64,000 nucleotides of DNA from Saprospiraceae bacterium (GCA_020627705.1 JAHDGJ010000010.1:1-64000), one strand, 5' to 3'; positions 28,750 through 36,959 are shown, numbered from the stretch's first letter. Notes: generated from the sequence alone by a model not told the origin. Translations and numbers: made by a program.

Positions 28750-29831
28750 TTACTGTAACCCTATTCGGAAAGCCATCTTATCCCTTTCATTACTTAAAAT
28801 CTGTAGTGAAGGATAAGTTAGAAAAGGCAAAGGTTCATTATAAGATAATTGAGAAAACAGAGCTTAGTGACTTTATGAATCAAAACATTGATCAAATCCC
28901 TGCTCTTCAGTTTGAAAATCAAATAATGTATTTGGATAAAACACACAGTAAAAGTTCGATACAAAGAATGACGAAAACAATTTTAAAAAATGAAAATTTT
29001 GGAAAAATGACAAAAATTATATCACCAGTTGATTATTCTGAAAATTCTAAAAATGCGTTTGAATATGCCTTTGAATTGGGCCAAGATTTAGGCGCTGTCA
29101 ATAAACTTATACATGTGTACAGACCTAGTGCTACAGCAATTGATGAGCATGTATCGGTTTATGTAGAAATGGAAAAAGCGGAAAATAGAAAATTTAAAAA
29201 ATATGTCTCTTCCATTTTTCAAGATAAGACAACGAAGTTAGGTAAAGATCAAATTCTAGATTCCGAGTTTCTTATAGGCCTTCCTGGAGACACTATAATT
29301 GAGTACTCCAATGCGCCTAATCATTTGATAGTAATGGGAACCAAAGGAAATACAGGAATCGCAAAAAGATGGTTTGGTTCGGTCTCAACCAAAGTAGCCA
29401 AAAGCGCACAATGTCCTGTTCTAGTAGTCCCACCGCAAGCGAAATATTCTGGAATAGAAAACATTCTTTATTTGGCCGATGAATTAGATCTGGATGGAGG
29501 AATAGTAGAGATCGTAAAAAAGACCTTCAAAGAAAAAAGACCTAACATCCATGCTGTACATATTGATGATGGAGAGTATTATGATTTCGAAAAATTAAAA
29601 TCGGTTTGGAGTAAGTTTTATTCAAGTGAAAAACTTAAGTATCAATTGTTAAAAGATATTTCTACGGCAGCACTAGAAGAATATATCGAAAAGAATAGCA
29701 TAGGCCTAATTGTTTTGAATCGACGTCAACGAAGTTTTATGGAAAATATATTTCATGAAAGTATGACCAAAAAATTAGTCCTCCATTCCAAAACACCCCT
29801 ACTTATTTACCACGCAAACGATCAAAAATGA
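28746..29831 (+). CDS. Glutaredoxin-like fold fused to universal stress protein domains
   Basis: 361 residues. Residues 1-80 read like a glutaredoxin (TLFGKPSYPFHYLKSV ... IDQIPALQF with the cis-Pro loop). The CxxC positions are replaced by Tyr and His, so the domain should be redox-inactive. A UspA domain follows from residue about 92 (IISPVDYSENSKNAFEYA). Its ATP motif G-x2-G-x9-G-S is complete in GTKGNTGIAKRWFGS. The C-terminal 130 residues form a second, degenerate Usp half (ENILYLADE ... LIVLNRRQRS ... KTPLLIYH). It overlaps both neighbours by 4 bases, which implies translational coupling. Confidence 0.85.
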   Translation: MITVTLFGKPSYPFHYLKSVVKDKLEKAKVHYKIIEKTELSDFMNQNIDQIPALQFENQIMYLDKTHSKSSIQRMTKTILKNENFGKMTKIISPVDYSENSKNAFEYAFELGQDLGAVNKLIHVYRPSATAIDEHVSVYVEMEKAENRKFKKYVSSIFQDKTTKLGKDQILDSEFLIGLPGDTIIEYSNAPNHLIVMGTKGNTGIAKRWFGSVSTKVAKSAQCPVLVVPPQAKYSGIENILYLADELDLDGGIVEIVKKTFKEKRPNIHAVHIDDGEYYDFEKLKSVWSKFYSSEKLKYQLLKDISTAALEEYIEKNSIGLIVLNRRQRSFMENIFHESMTKKLVLHSKTPLLIYHANDQK

Positions 29832-30634
29832 AAAACATCTTAATTCCTATGGATTTTACTCAAGTCGCTTGCAATGCACTTGAGTACGCTTCAAAATTGT
29901 TTGAATTCGAAAAATTGCACATCGTACATACCACCTTTGGTACTTATTTTAATGATGGCAAGTTTGACGAACCTCGAATCGAAAAAAAGCAAATTCTAAA
30001 AACCGAATTGACAAAGGATGTCTTACGCATTCTAAAAGTTGACACCTTACCGGAAAATGTAGAAGTAAAAATTCTTAATGGAGAAACAATCCCTACGTTG
30101 ATTAAATATGCAAAAGAAAACAACATCACTGAGATCGTGATGGGAACGAGAGACAAATACTCTTTGTTCGACAAATGGCTAGGTACAGTTTCTTTGCGGC
30201 TTATAAAAACTACAAATTTGCCCGTCTATCTAATACCACCCAGAGCAAGCTTTAAAGGTTTTAAAAAAGTATTGATTGCCAGTGACGCTCATTTAAATAA
30301 AAGCTCTGCAATATCAGAAATCAAATCTTGGAATGAAACCCACCAAGCATTTTTAGAATTTTTACATATTAATCAGCCCAATCAAAAAGATAAATATGTC
30401 AATCCGTTGGATTTACTTTTTACAGATAGTGAGCCAACCTTTGGATTCGAAATGAAGCAAATTGTAGATACAGACATATCCGGATCTTTATTGGCACTAG
30501 CACATAATGATCATTGCGATTTGATTATCGCGGTGCCGGACAATCAGAATTTTATACAAGGCCTAATGTTTATAAGTATTTCAAAAGATTTAATTCTGAA
30601 AACGGATACGCCATTACTGTTTCTTAAGGGTTAA
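29828..30634 (+). CDS. Tandem universal stress protein (degenerate second half)
   Basis: 268 residues. The first Usp domain opens KNILIPMDFTQVACNALEYA and carries the nucleotide motif as GTRDKYSLFDKWLGT, with Asp replacing the second glycine. The second domain opens FKKVLIASDAHLNKS and lacks the motif. Double-Usp proteins are common in Bacteroidota and usually form intramolecular pseudo-dimers. It is the third gene of the P3 operon, coupled by an ATGA overlap. Confidence 0.88.
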   Translation: MKNILIPMDFTQVACNALEYASKLFEFEKLHIVHTTFGTYFNDGKFDEPRIEKKQILKTELTKDVLRILKVDTLPENVEVKILNGETIPTLIKYAKENNITEIVMGTRDKYSLFDKWLGTVSLRLIKTTNLPVYLIPPRASFKGFKKVLIASDAHLNKSSAISEIKSWNETHQAFLEFLHINQPNQKDKYVNPLDLLFTDSEPTFGFEMKQIVDTDISGSLLALAHNDHCDLIIAVPDNQNFIQGLMFISISKDLILKTDTPLLFLKG

Positions 30635-30676
30635 TCTAACTTATCTTATTCATTTTAAATAATCTAAAGACAAACC

Positions 30677-31477
30677 ATGAAAATTTTATGCCCTGTTGAT
30701 TTCTCTACATCATCAAAGAATGCCACAGCATATGCTTTACAACTAATGCAAAAGTTTACAGGAGAAGAGCTAGTTTTTTTTCACTGCGTAGATTATTTGG
30801 GAAGTTTTGATAAACTAAAAGTAGCAAAAGACATCCTTAAAGAACAAGCCGAAAAGGAAATGGAAAAATTAATATTGGAAACGAATATTGCTTTTCCCAA
30901 TATTAATTGCAAAGGAGATATTTATATTGCTTCACCGAAAGCTCTAATCCCTAAATACACGAAAGAACATGACTTTGATTTCGTGGTCATTGGGTCTACT
31001 GGATTGACAAATCTAAAAAACATTTCAGTAGGATCTGTCGCAGAGACTGTGGCAAGAAATGTCAAAATTCCTGTCTTGATTGTTCCTCCATCAGCATCAT
31101 TTGATCAGGTTGAGGATATTGCTATCGGAATTTCTGAAGATCAACTAGACCTTCCGAATCCTTTTCATTCGATTCAAACACTTTTTGGAAGTAATGAATT
31201 ACATTTCTATCTGGTCTATTTCTTTTCTAAATCTCCTTCAAACAAACTAGATGTCGAAATCCACGATTATATGAAGGGTCTTAATCACAGTATGCATCAA
31301 GTACTAAAAAAAGAATCGATCTCTAAATCCTTAAACCATTTTGCTCAAAACTACCGCATGGATTGGATAGGTATTTTACATAAACATAGAAATTGGTTTT
31401 CTGATTTATTTCATCATTCTATTTTGAGAGAAGAACTATTTAATCTCGAAAAACCAGTGTTGATTTTGGCTAATTAG
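30677..31477 (+). CDS. Tandem universal stress protein
   Basis: 266 residues. The N-terminal Usp domain (KILCPVDFSTSSKNATAYALQL) has an intact ATP-binding signature, GSTGLTNLKNISVGS. The C-terminal half is diverged (VEDIAIGISEDQLDL ... WIGILHKHRNW ... KPVLILAN). It lies 42 bp behind the preceding usp gene without a visible tandem-box promoter, so it is probably the last gene of the P3 operon. A strong terminator follows at 31507. Confidence 0.9.
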   Translation: MKILCPVDFSTSSKNATAYALQLMQKFTGEELVFFHCVDYLGSFDKLKVAKDILKEQAEKEMEKLILETNIAFPNINCKGDIYIASPKALIPKYTKEHDFDFVVIGSTGLTNLKNISVGSVAETVARNVKIPVLIVPPSASFDQVEDIAIGISEDQLDLPNPFHSIQTLFGSNELHFYLVYFFSKSPSNKLDVEIHDYMKGLNHSMHQVLKKESISKSLNHFAQNYRMDWIGILHKHRNWFSDLFHHSILREELFNLEKPVLILAN

Positions 31478-31506
31478 AGACCTAGTTTTTACCCCTTTAT
31501 GTTAAA

Positions 31507-31540
31507 GGTTCTAATCACTTTTGATTAGAGCCTTTTTTTT
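31507..31540 (+). terminator. Terminator of the CBS-USP operon
   Basis: 11-bp stem GGTTCTAATCA / TGATTAGAGCC (one G-T pair) with a CTTT loop, followed by eight T. The T run abuts the distal box of the Hsp20 promoter. Confidence 0.92.
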
Positions 31541-31605
31541 TGATGAAAATCAATGATGATGATGATTGAGATCATTTCATCCTTTTTCGTTTGACCCCAT
31601 CTTTG
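31541..31605 (+). promoter_or_regulatory. Island promoter P4: tandem boxes before hsp20
   Basis: Distal box TTGAT-GAAA-ATCAA (core 31541-31552) is a perfect FNR-type palindrome. Proximal box TGAT-TGAG-ATCA spans 31563-31574. Centres are 22 bp apart. CTTTG ends at 31605, 36.5 bp from the proximal centre. This places the transcript start downstream of an in-frame ATG-less extension and supports the start at 31639. Confidence 0.85.
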
Positions 31606-31638
31606 AAACATATTAATTCACTAAAAAATTATTTCATT

Positions 31639-32076
31639 ATGGCACTCACTGATTTAACTAGAGTAAATGTCTTTCCAAGTCTAAATCCTTTTTGGGATGA
31701 TTTCTTAAACAATTCTTTTGAGCCTATTCGCTCAATGGGAACTTTCAAATCAGTTCCCTCTGCAAACATTTCCGAAAGCGAAAAAGAATACTCTATAGAG
31801 TTAGCAGCTCCTGGATTAACAAAAAATGACTTCAAGGTTGATGTCGAAAATGGCATGTTATCAATAAGCTCTGAATTAGAAGAAAGCAAAGAAGAAAATG
31901 AAAAAAACTATTCGCGAAAAGAATATAGTTACACTTCCTTTAATAGAAGTTTTCGATTACCAGATAATGCAAACGAGGATAAGATATATGCTCGATATGA
32001 AGATGGGGTTTTAACCATCACAATTGAAAAAGAGGCTGCAAAGGAGGATACAAAAAAATCCGTTTCTATTGATTAA
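31639..32076 (+). CDS. Small heat shock protein, Hsp20 family
   Basis: 145 residues from the ATG at 31639; a longer frame opening at 31591 would begin upstream of the predicted transcript start. The alpha-crystallin domain runs about 40-135: SESEKEYSIELAAPGLTKNDF, SRKEYSYTSFNRSFRLP and the typical ARYEDGVLTITIEK. The C-terminus ends KKSVSID. Such proteins are ATP-independent holdases that bind unfolding proteins in the cytoplasm. It is preceded by P4 and followed by a 20-bp palindrome and two CBS genes. Confidence 0.95.
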   Translation: MALTDLTRVNVFPSLNPFWDDFLNNSFEPIRSMGTFKSVPSANISESEKEYSIELAAPGLTKNDFKVDVENGMLSISSELEESKEENEKNYSRKEYSYTSFNRSFRLPDNANEDKIYARYEDGVLTITIEKEAAKEDTKKSVSID

Positions 32077-32086
32077 AACATATTAG

Positions 32087-32106
32087 GCAGGGGTAATTAC
32101 CCCTGC
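32087..32106. other. Perfect 20-bp palindrome between hsp20 and the CBS genes
   Basis: The sequence GCAGGGGTAA followed by its exact reverse complement lies 11 bp after the hsp20 stop. It would form a GC-rich hairpin in the transcript, but no T run follows on either strand. A role as partial terminator, 3'-end protector or protein site is possible. Confidence 0.7.
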
Positions 32107-32127
32107 AATAAAACTAAAATTAATATC

Positions 32128-32583
32128 ATGATAAAATATTTAAACATCGAAGCAAAAAGACTTATGAGCGATTCATTAATCAGCGTAATTCCTGATACCA
32201 TTGTAACAGAAGTAGATGAAATATTCAAGTCAAATTCTTTTCACCATATACCAGTAATTAATGAGGACAAGGTTTGTGTTGGTATCATAAGTAAAATGGA
32301 CTATTGCCAATTGCAACATCACTTCACCCGAATTGATGGGGAAAGAGATAAAGAGAATAATAGATTTTTTGCTAGTCTTTTGGCCTCGGATATTATGACC
32401 CCAAATCCTGTAACCGTTACAGATGATATTTTGCTTTCGGATCTAATCAAAATTTTCAAGAATCAAAACATTCGATCTGTCATTGTTACCCGGAAAAATG
32501 AATGCGTTGGAATAATCACTCCGATGGATCTAATAGCATATCTCGAAGAGGTACTTATTAATTATCAAAAAGCAATCGCCTAA
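32128..32583 (+). CDS. CBS-domain pair protein
   Basis: 151 residues. CBS1: KRLMSDSLISVIPDTIV to CVGIISKMDYCQL. CBS2: ASDIMTPNPVTVTDDIL to CVGIITPMDLIAYL. Two CBS motifs make one Bateman module without an effector domain. It overlaps the next CBS gene by one base. It lies 51 bp after hsp20 with only the palindrome between, so it is probably expressed from P4, perhaps at reduced level. Confidence 0.92.
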   Translation: MIKYLNIEAKRLMSDSLISVIPDTIVTEVDEIFKSNSFHHIPVINEDKVCVGIISKMDYCQLQHHFTRIDGERDKENNRFFASLLASDIMTPNPVTVTDDILLSDLIKIFKNQNIRSVIVTRKNECVGIITPMDLIAYLEEVLINYQKAIA

Positions 32584-33029
32584 TGAAAAATATATCACAT
32601 TACATGACTAGGGAAGTAGAATGCGTGTCAAAAGATATGTGTCTAAAAAATGTTCTTAAAACATTTAAAAGCAAAAATGTTTCTCATCTGATTGTAACTA
32701 ATACAAATGAAGAGCCAATAGGCATGTTATCAATCAATGACATCAATAAAAATCTGTTGTCAATTCTAAGAGAGACCACTGGAAAATATTATACGGAGTT
32801 GGAGCTCAATGGTACAGAGGCGGAAGACTATATGAGTAAAAATTTAGTGCTCGTACAAGAGGCGGATTCAGTAGAATTGGCAGCAGAGATATTCCTACAA
32901 GGTAAGTTCCACGCCTTGCCCGTGGTTAAAAGAAACAAACTTACTGGAATCATTACAAATACTGATCTATTAAAAGCCTACTATGAAAAAGCCAACAATA
33001 TCCAAGAGCTATCACTTACAAAATCTTAA
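32583..33029 (+). CDS. CBS-domain pair protein
   Basis: 148 residues with CBS1 (ISHYMTREVECVSKDMCL to PIGMLSINDINKNL) and CBS2 (AEDYMSKNLVLVQEADSV to LTGIITNTDLLKAYY). Its start overlaps the stop of the preceding CBS gene, and the following metal-binding protein starts 47 bases inside its 3' end. Together these imply a tightly coupled operon. The ligand is unknown. Confidence 0.9.
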   Translation: MKNISHYMTREVECVSKDMCLKNVLKTFKSKNVSHLIVTNTNEEPIGMLSINDINKNLLSILRETTGKYYTELELNGTEAEDYMSKNLVLVQEADSVELAAEIFLQGKFHALPVVKRNKLTGIITNTDLLKAYYEKANNIQELSLTKS

Positions 33030-33261
33030 ATGTGGATCATGTCAGCGCAGAATTGAGCAAGTCCTCATCAAAATTGATGGAATTGAAAATATAAAATTCG
33101 CAGGTAACACGATAATCTTAGATATATCCGAGAAGTTTAACGATATCCAAGTCAAAAAAACACTTTCAAAACTTGGCTATCCAGCAGCAGGTACATCTAA
33201 CAGTTTGATCCAAAAAAGCAAATCATTTATTAGCTGCGCAATAGGAAAAACGCATTCATAA
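32983..33261 (+). CDS. Heavy-metal-associated (HMA) domain protein
   Basis: 92 residues. YHLQNLKCGSCQRRIEQVL matches the HMA metal-binding loop, with cysteines in CGSC instead of the classical MxCxxC start. The ferredoxin-like fold continues with IDGIENIKFAGNTIILDI and KKTLSKLGYPA. Such domains bind Cu(I) or similar soft metals. The ATG lies 47 bases inside the preceding CBS gene and no later ATG is in frame, so the long overlap seems real. Confidence 0.8.
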   Translation: MKKPTISKSYHLQNLKCGSCQRRIEQVLIKIDGIENIKFAGNTIILDISEKFNDIQVKKTLSKLGYPAAGTSNSLIQKSKSFISCAIGKTHS

Positions 33262-33282
33262 TATTTAAAACTAAAAGCTTAA

Positions 33283-33675
33283 ATGATGATAACACCATCT
33301 ATCATACTAATTATTTGGGGCTCATTACTCATCCTATCTTCGCTTTTCTTTCTGCAGTATTATGAATTATGCCTACAATGCATTTCGATCCTTAAAAAAA
33401 ACAAAACGCGGGAATCCATTTATATGGTTGCTCAAACCGTAGGACTTTTTCAGATTTATATGGCATTTTCGATGCCAGATGAATACTACTCTGCCCTACT
33501 TACGACAGGACTATTTTTCGTTTTTGGTGGCATTTCCATATTTGCATTCTTTCCGCTTGTCACCAATCATCTAAACAAAATATTTAGTTCCAATACTGGA
33601 TACTTTTTATTATTTGGAATTCTTTTTTACGGTCTGTACTTACTAAATCTAGTTCTCAAAATTGCTAGGATATGA
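33283..33675 (+). CDS. Four-helix membrane protein of the island
   Basis: 130 residues with four hydrophobic segments (IILIIWGSLLILSSLFFLQYY; VAQTVGLFQIYMAF; ALLTTGLFFVFGGISIFAFF; GYFLLFGILFYGLYLLNLVL). It is an inner-membrane protein of unknown family. Its stop overlaps the next ATG (ATGA), so it is translated with the following secreted protein gene. Position in the island suggests a stress-related role; nothing in the sequence gives a mechanism. Confidence 0.75.
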   Translation: MMITPSIILIIWGSLLILSSLFFLQYYELCLQCISILKKNKTRESIYMVAQTVGLFQIYMAFSMPDEYYSALLTTGLFFVFGGISIFAFFPLVTNHLNKIFSSNTGYFLLFGILFYGLYLLNLVLKIARI

Positions 33676-34397
33676 AAAACTTAACTACCATAATATTGAT
33701 TTTACTCAGTTCTAATCCAATGCTATTCCTGACCTCACAAGAGGGTTTTGTTTATAAAGCATTAGACCAAGCTGTCATAACACTTTTGCAAAATGCTCAT
33801 TCAAGCAGCATGATAAGTAAAACAGCTCAACTCGATGAAATCATCTTTCAGCTAGAAAACACAAACGACGATCTTATTAATAAACCAACTCCGCATTTTG
33901 ACAAATCACAATATTATAAATACTGCAAAGGCCTAACTCATTTACTTGCTCGTTACATCAAAAAAAACAATGCGGATAAAATAGAATTTTTTTGCTGGGA
34001 ATTGTTGATGGAAAACAATCAATTGAGACAGTGCATGGGCATATCCAATTATCCTCTTGATCCTTTTTTAGAAACTTATGAAGCCATGAAAAAATTGGAC
34101 AAAACAATTAACGATCCGATGATGGACCTTCTGGAATGGAATGAATTTGAAGACGTAATTGAAGACTTTATTAATTCGTGGCAAGTGTATGATTGTTTTG
34201 ATGATAAAAATTTTAAAATATACTTCCCAAAATTTGATCAAGCAAAACATGACACGCTCAAAGGATACCTAAATTTCAAAATGGACCATTTTCTTCTTGT
34301 TTTAAATGAAGAAAACCAAGGTGCCTTTAAAGACCCATCGTACGAAATAATTGAAATTCTGAATTCTATTCTTCATCTATATCACTTACCGTTATGA
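33672..34397 (+). CDS. Unrecognised helical protein with N-terminal signal or anchor
   Basis: 241 residues. The N-terminus MKNLTTIILILLSSNPMLFL is a signal peptide or membrane anchor. The remainder is predicted largely helical and acidic (DQAVITLLQNAHSSS, EFFCWELLMENNQLRQC, WNEFEDVIEDFINSWQVYDCFDD). It has no motif I can name. It is coupled by ATGA overlaps to the membrane protein before it and the CinA-like gene after it. Confidence 0.7.
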   Translation: MKNLTTIILILLSSNPMLFLTSQEGFVYKALDQAVITLLQNAHSSSMISKTAQLDEIIFQLENTNDDLINKPTPHFDKSQYYKYCKGLTHLLARYIKKNNADKIEFFCWELLMENNQLRQCMGISNYPLDPFLETYEAMKKLDKTINDPMMDLLEWNEFEDVIEDFINSWQVYDCFDDKNFKIYFPKFDQAKHDTLKGYLNFKMDHFLLVLNEENQGAFKDPSYEIIEILNSILHLYHLPL

Positions 34398-35035
34398 GTC
34401 AATTTCCATCTATATCAGATTTCAAGTTAAGACTCGATAATTCAGAATACAAAACCTGGAAAAATTTAAAAACTGAATCTTATCGAGTATCATCCCATTT
34501 GATGGAAAACAATTTGAGTATTTCTATCGCCGAAAGCATGACTGGAGGAAGCTTGATGGGTAACTTAACCAAGAATCCAGGAATATCGAAAATATTTAAA
34601 GGTGGAATAGTTTGCTACCAGCCTGATATTAAAATAAAACTATTGGGTGTACCGCAAGATAAAATTGACCTGTACAGTTGTGAATCTAACGAGATGAGCA
34701 GCATACTTGCGTATCAAATCAAAACAATCTTCTCTACAGATGTGGGAATAGGTATAACAGGACTGGCTTCTCCGGGAGCGTTGAGTACTCCCTCAAAACC
34801 TTCAGGGTCTGTCTTTATTTCAATTTATTTTGCTGGGTCTATTTACGAGTTTTCCTATCAACTTAAAGGAAATAGAATACAGATTTTACAAGACTGCTGT
34901 CGGTTGGCTTTATTGGATGCTAAACGAGTGGTTTCGGACAACCATTTCAAAACAAGTGCGGCAATCACATCCAAGGACATAAATTCGAAAGGAATCGTTT
35001 TGTATCGAATCGAACAAAATCATTTTCTTCAATGA
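34394..35035 (+). CDS. CinA C-terminal domain protein (PncC-like NMN deamidase family)
   Basis: 213 residues. The core (about 35-185) shows the CinA-C signatures ISIAESMTGGSLMGNL, FKGGIVCYQPDIKIKLLGV and GIGITGLASPGA. In typical members the last reads GITGxAGPGG, so the second glycine-rich position is altered. Family members deamidate nicotinamide mononucleotide in NAD salvage. About 35 additional residues at each end are unusual. It is the last gene before promoter P5 and is coupled to the preceding gene. Confidence 0.85.
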   Translation: MSQFPSISDFKLRLDNSEYKTWKNLKTESYRVSSHLMENNLSISIAESMTGGSLMGNLTKNPGISKIFKGGIVCYQPDIKIKLLGVPQDKIDLYSCESNEMSSILAYQIKTIFSTDVGIGITGLASPGALSTPSKPSGSVFISIYFAGSIYEFSYQLKGNRIQILQDCCRLALLDAKRVVSDNHFKTSAAITSKDINSKGIVLYRIEQNHFLQ

Positions 35036-35075
35036 CTTTGATCATTTTAGATCTTCCTTAAGGCATCGATCTTAG
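35011..35075 (+). promoter_or_regulatory. Island promoter P5: box pair before the second CBS cluster
   Basis: The proximal box TGAC-TTTG-ATCA (35033-35044) overlaps the end of the CinA-like gene. The distal site at the 22-bp offset is only a half-site (CGAA-CAAA-ATCA, 35011-35022). ATCTTAG ends at 35075, 36.5 bp from the proximal centre. It supports translation from ATG 35091 rather than the upstream TTG at 35076. Confidence 0.72.
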
Positions 35076-35090
35076 TTGAAAATTAAGGAT

Positions 35091-35510
35091 ATGAAACCTA
35101 TTGCGATTACAGAAATAATGACTAAAAAACCTTTATCGGTTCATCCAAAAGAAGAGATTTCTTTTGCCGTGCAGTTGATGAAACAAAATGCGATTCATCA
35201 TCTTCCTATAACCGTTGGTCAAAAAGTAGTAGGAATAGTTAGCATGGGTGATTTACTCTTTTTACAAAATTGTGTCAATCAAAACAAGGACATGTTTTTA
35301 AAAGGGACAAATTTTCAACTAAGTGCTTTGGATGAAATCATGACCAAAAACCCTATCTGTTTAACTAACAATTCTTTTATTCAAGATGCAGTTTTAGAAA
35401 TGCAAGAATCAAGGATTAATTGCCTACCCATAGTGGACGAAAATAAAAATTTGGTGGGTATTGTAACAACACATGATCTCATTCAATTCTTAGGAAATCT
35501 ATATAATTAA
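35091..35510 (+). CDS. CBS-domain pair protein
   Basis: 139 residues from ATG 35091. CBS1: ITEIMTKKPLSVHPKEEI to VVGIVSMGDLLFLQ. CBS2: LDEIMTKNPICLTNNSFI to LVGIVTTHDLIQFL. Nearly the entire chain is a Bateman module. It is the first gene behind promoter P5, and the next CBS gene starts 4 bp after its stop. Confidence 0.93.
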   Translation: MKPIAITEIMTKKPLSVHPKEEISFAVQLMKQNAIHHLPITVGQKVVGIVSMGDLLFLQNCVNQNKDMFLKGTNFQLSALDEIMTKNPICLTNNSFIQDAVLEMQESRINCLPIVDENKNLVGIVTTHDLIQFLGNLYN

Positions 35511-35514
35511 TCAA

Positions 35515-35910
35515 ATGCTAGATATAAAAAAATCAATTCAGACCATTATGTCTGAAGATCTTATTACTGTCTTGGAAGGTGCCCAACTAAAACATTTTGA
35601 ATACAAATTAACTCCTCGTAAAATTCATCATTTGATTGTAGAAAATTTACAAGGAGAATTAGTAGGGATCATAAGTACGGAAGACATTGCCAAAGCTACA
35701 TCATGGATAGTTGAGGATAAAATAACCACCCAACATATAATGAGTAAGGATTTAATTACTCTTCCGCATACAGCAAGCATCAAAGATGTCCTATTAAAAC
35801 TATTGGAAAACAAACATCGAGCAATCCCGATCATAAAAAATAAAAAAGCTGTTGGGATCGTAACAGCATATGACTTCTTATATTCCTTTTACTTAGATAA
35901 AATAGCTTAA
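35515..35910 (+). CDS. CBS-domain pair protein
   Basis: 131 residues. CBS1 (IQTIMSEDLITVLEGAQL to LVGIISTEDIAKAT) and CBS2 (TQHIMSKDLITLPHTASI to AVGIVTAYDFLYSF). It is the fifth CBS-pair protein of the island. The sequences differ enough that they are old paralogues. It lies two bases before the next gene's start, in the P5 operon. Confidence 0.93.
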   Translation: MLDIKKSIQTIMSEDLITVLEGAQLKHFEYKLTPRKIHHLIVENLQGELVGIISTEDIAKATSWIVEDKITTQHIMSKDLITLPHTASIKDVLLKLLENKHRAIPIIKNKKAVGIVTAYDFLYSFYLDKIA

Positions 35911-35912
35911 CG

Positions 35913-36131
35913 ATGATTGGATTTATCAAAACCAAAGTGGAAAGGCATTTTACCTTTTGGGACATCGGACTTTTAAAAACTTATGGGGCCATACCTGGAC
36001 TTATGATAGGAGCATATTTCCCCCAAATAATCATAAATGTTCAATTGCTGCTAGGTGTAATTTTTGGTGCTCTTTTGTTTAGATATGTTTATTTGATTTT
36101 CATAAAGAATGATTTTAAAGAAAAAGCATGA
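35913..36131 (+). CDS. Small membrane protein (72 residues)
   Basis: The amphipathic N-terminus IKTKVERHFTFWDIGLLKTYG is followed by hydrophobic segments AIPGLMIGAYFPQIIINV and LLLGVIFGALLFRYVYLIFI, then a basic and acidic end. It overlaps the next gene (ATGA). It is not a recognised family, but is supported by operon position and composition. Confidence 0.75.
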   Translation: MIGFIKTKVERHFTFWDIGLLKTYGAIPGLMIGAYFPQIIINVQLLLGVIFGALLFRYVYLIFIKNDFKEKA

Positions 36132-36697
36132 AAAAAGTAATAGTAATTCTTCTAGTGGTTTTACTTCTTTGGGTATGCCTCACATTATTTACACAATATT
36201 CGGGGCGTGGGCCTAGCATCCCAATTACTTCGGATCATTCGAGTCAAAATTGCTTGATCGTTTACAATCCTGATCCATTTTACAATTTTGACTTTCTCAT
36301 TTGCGATAAGATCGCTGAAGGTCTAAAAACTGTAGGTTTCGATTCTCAAATAATGACATTAGATAAAACCAAAAACGTTGAGCTGTCAACTTATGAGTTA
36401 ATCGTTATTTGTTCTAATACATATAATTTTTCTCCAGACTGGTCAACACAAAAATGGATCAAAGAAAAAAACCTACTGAACAAAAAAACTATTGCTGTGA
36501 CACTTGGAGCCGGAAGTACCAAAAGATCAAAAGATAAACTAGAAAAATTGCTGCTTCACAATGGAGCTTCAGTCATTGAATCAAAAAGTTTTTGGTTGAT
36601 GAAACCTAATGATCAAGAAAAAAGCAATAAAACCAATGAACAAGTAGCTTTAGAAATGGCTTTTGAATTGGGGCGTTCGGTGAAGCTAGAAAAATAA
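36128..36697 (+). CDS. Membrane-anchored flavodoxin-like protein
   Basis: 189 residues. One N-terminal membrane segment (VIVILLVVLLLWVCLTLFTQY) precedes an alternating beta/alpha domain (NCLIVYNPDPFYNFDFLICDKIAEGL ... YELIVICSNTYNFSPDWSTQKWIKE ... KKTIAVTLGAG). The strand order resembles flavodoxin-like quinone or FMN proteins, but the FMN phosphate loop is not obvious. It is the last gene of the P5 operon, convergent with the minus-strand P6 operon. Confidence 0.72.
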   Translation: MKKVIVILLVVLLLWVCLTLFTQYSGRGPSIPITSDHSSQNCLIVYNPDPFYNFDFLICDKIAEGLKTVGFDSQIMTLDKTKNVELSTYELIVICSNTYNFSPDWSTQKWIKEKNLLNKKTIAVTLGAGSTKRSKDKLEKLLLHNGASVIESKSFWLMKPNDQEKSNKTNEQVALEMAFELGRSVKLEK

Positions 36698-36728
36698 CAT
36701 AACTTTGACTTACTCTTTGATTTTTCAA

Positions 36729-36959
36729 TTATTCTATCAAATCGCTTTCGAACTTCTTAGTTGACCTAAATAAACCCAAAACTGGAAAATAGCTCCCAAC
36801 AAGAATTCCAGAGATAAATAAATAGTATGTCACATCAATCATGAAAAATGGTGTGACTAAACCAAGAATCCAAAAGCAACCCGATAAGAGTGCTAATACA
36901 AATTGAGAATTAACCCTAAATAACATTATCGCTTTGAGTTTCTTTTCAATCATTATCAA
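36729..36959 (-). CDS. Small two-span membrane protein (76 residues)
   Basis: It has two hydrophobic segments (FVLALLSGCFWILGLVTPFFMI and YYLFISGILVGSYFPVLGLF) between charged ends. The start overlaps the stop of the upstream lipoprotein gene (ATGA on the minus strand). It is the last gene of the five-gene minus-strand operon behind P6; its family is not recognised. Confidence 0.75.
   Translation of the reverse strand: MIMIEKKLKAIMLFRVNSQFVLALLSGCFWILGLVTPFFMIDVTYYLFISGILVGSYFPVLGLFRSTKKFESDLIE

Noticed and set aside
30635-30676. Separate island promoter for the usp gene at 30677
   Set aside because: The 42-bp gap has no TGAY-N4-RTCA palindrome; read-through from P3 is simpler.
31591-31638. 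Longer Hsp20 start at 31591
   Set aside because: The predicted -7 element ends at 31605, so this start would lie upstream of the transcript; ATG 31639 gives the normal Hsp20 N-terminus.
35076-35090. TTG start for the CBS gene at 35076
   Set aside because: It falls at the predicted transcript start of P5; ATG 35091 is a better start and keeps the whole CBS pair.
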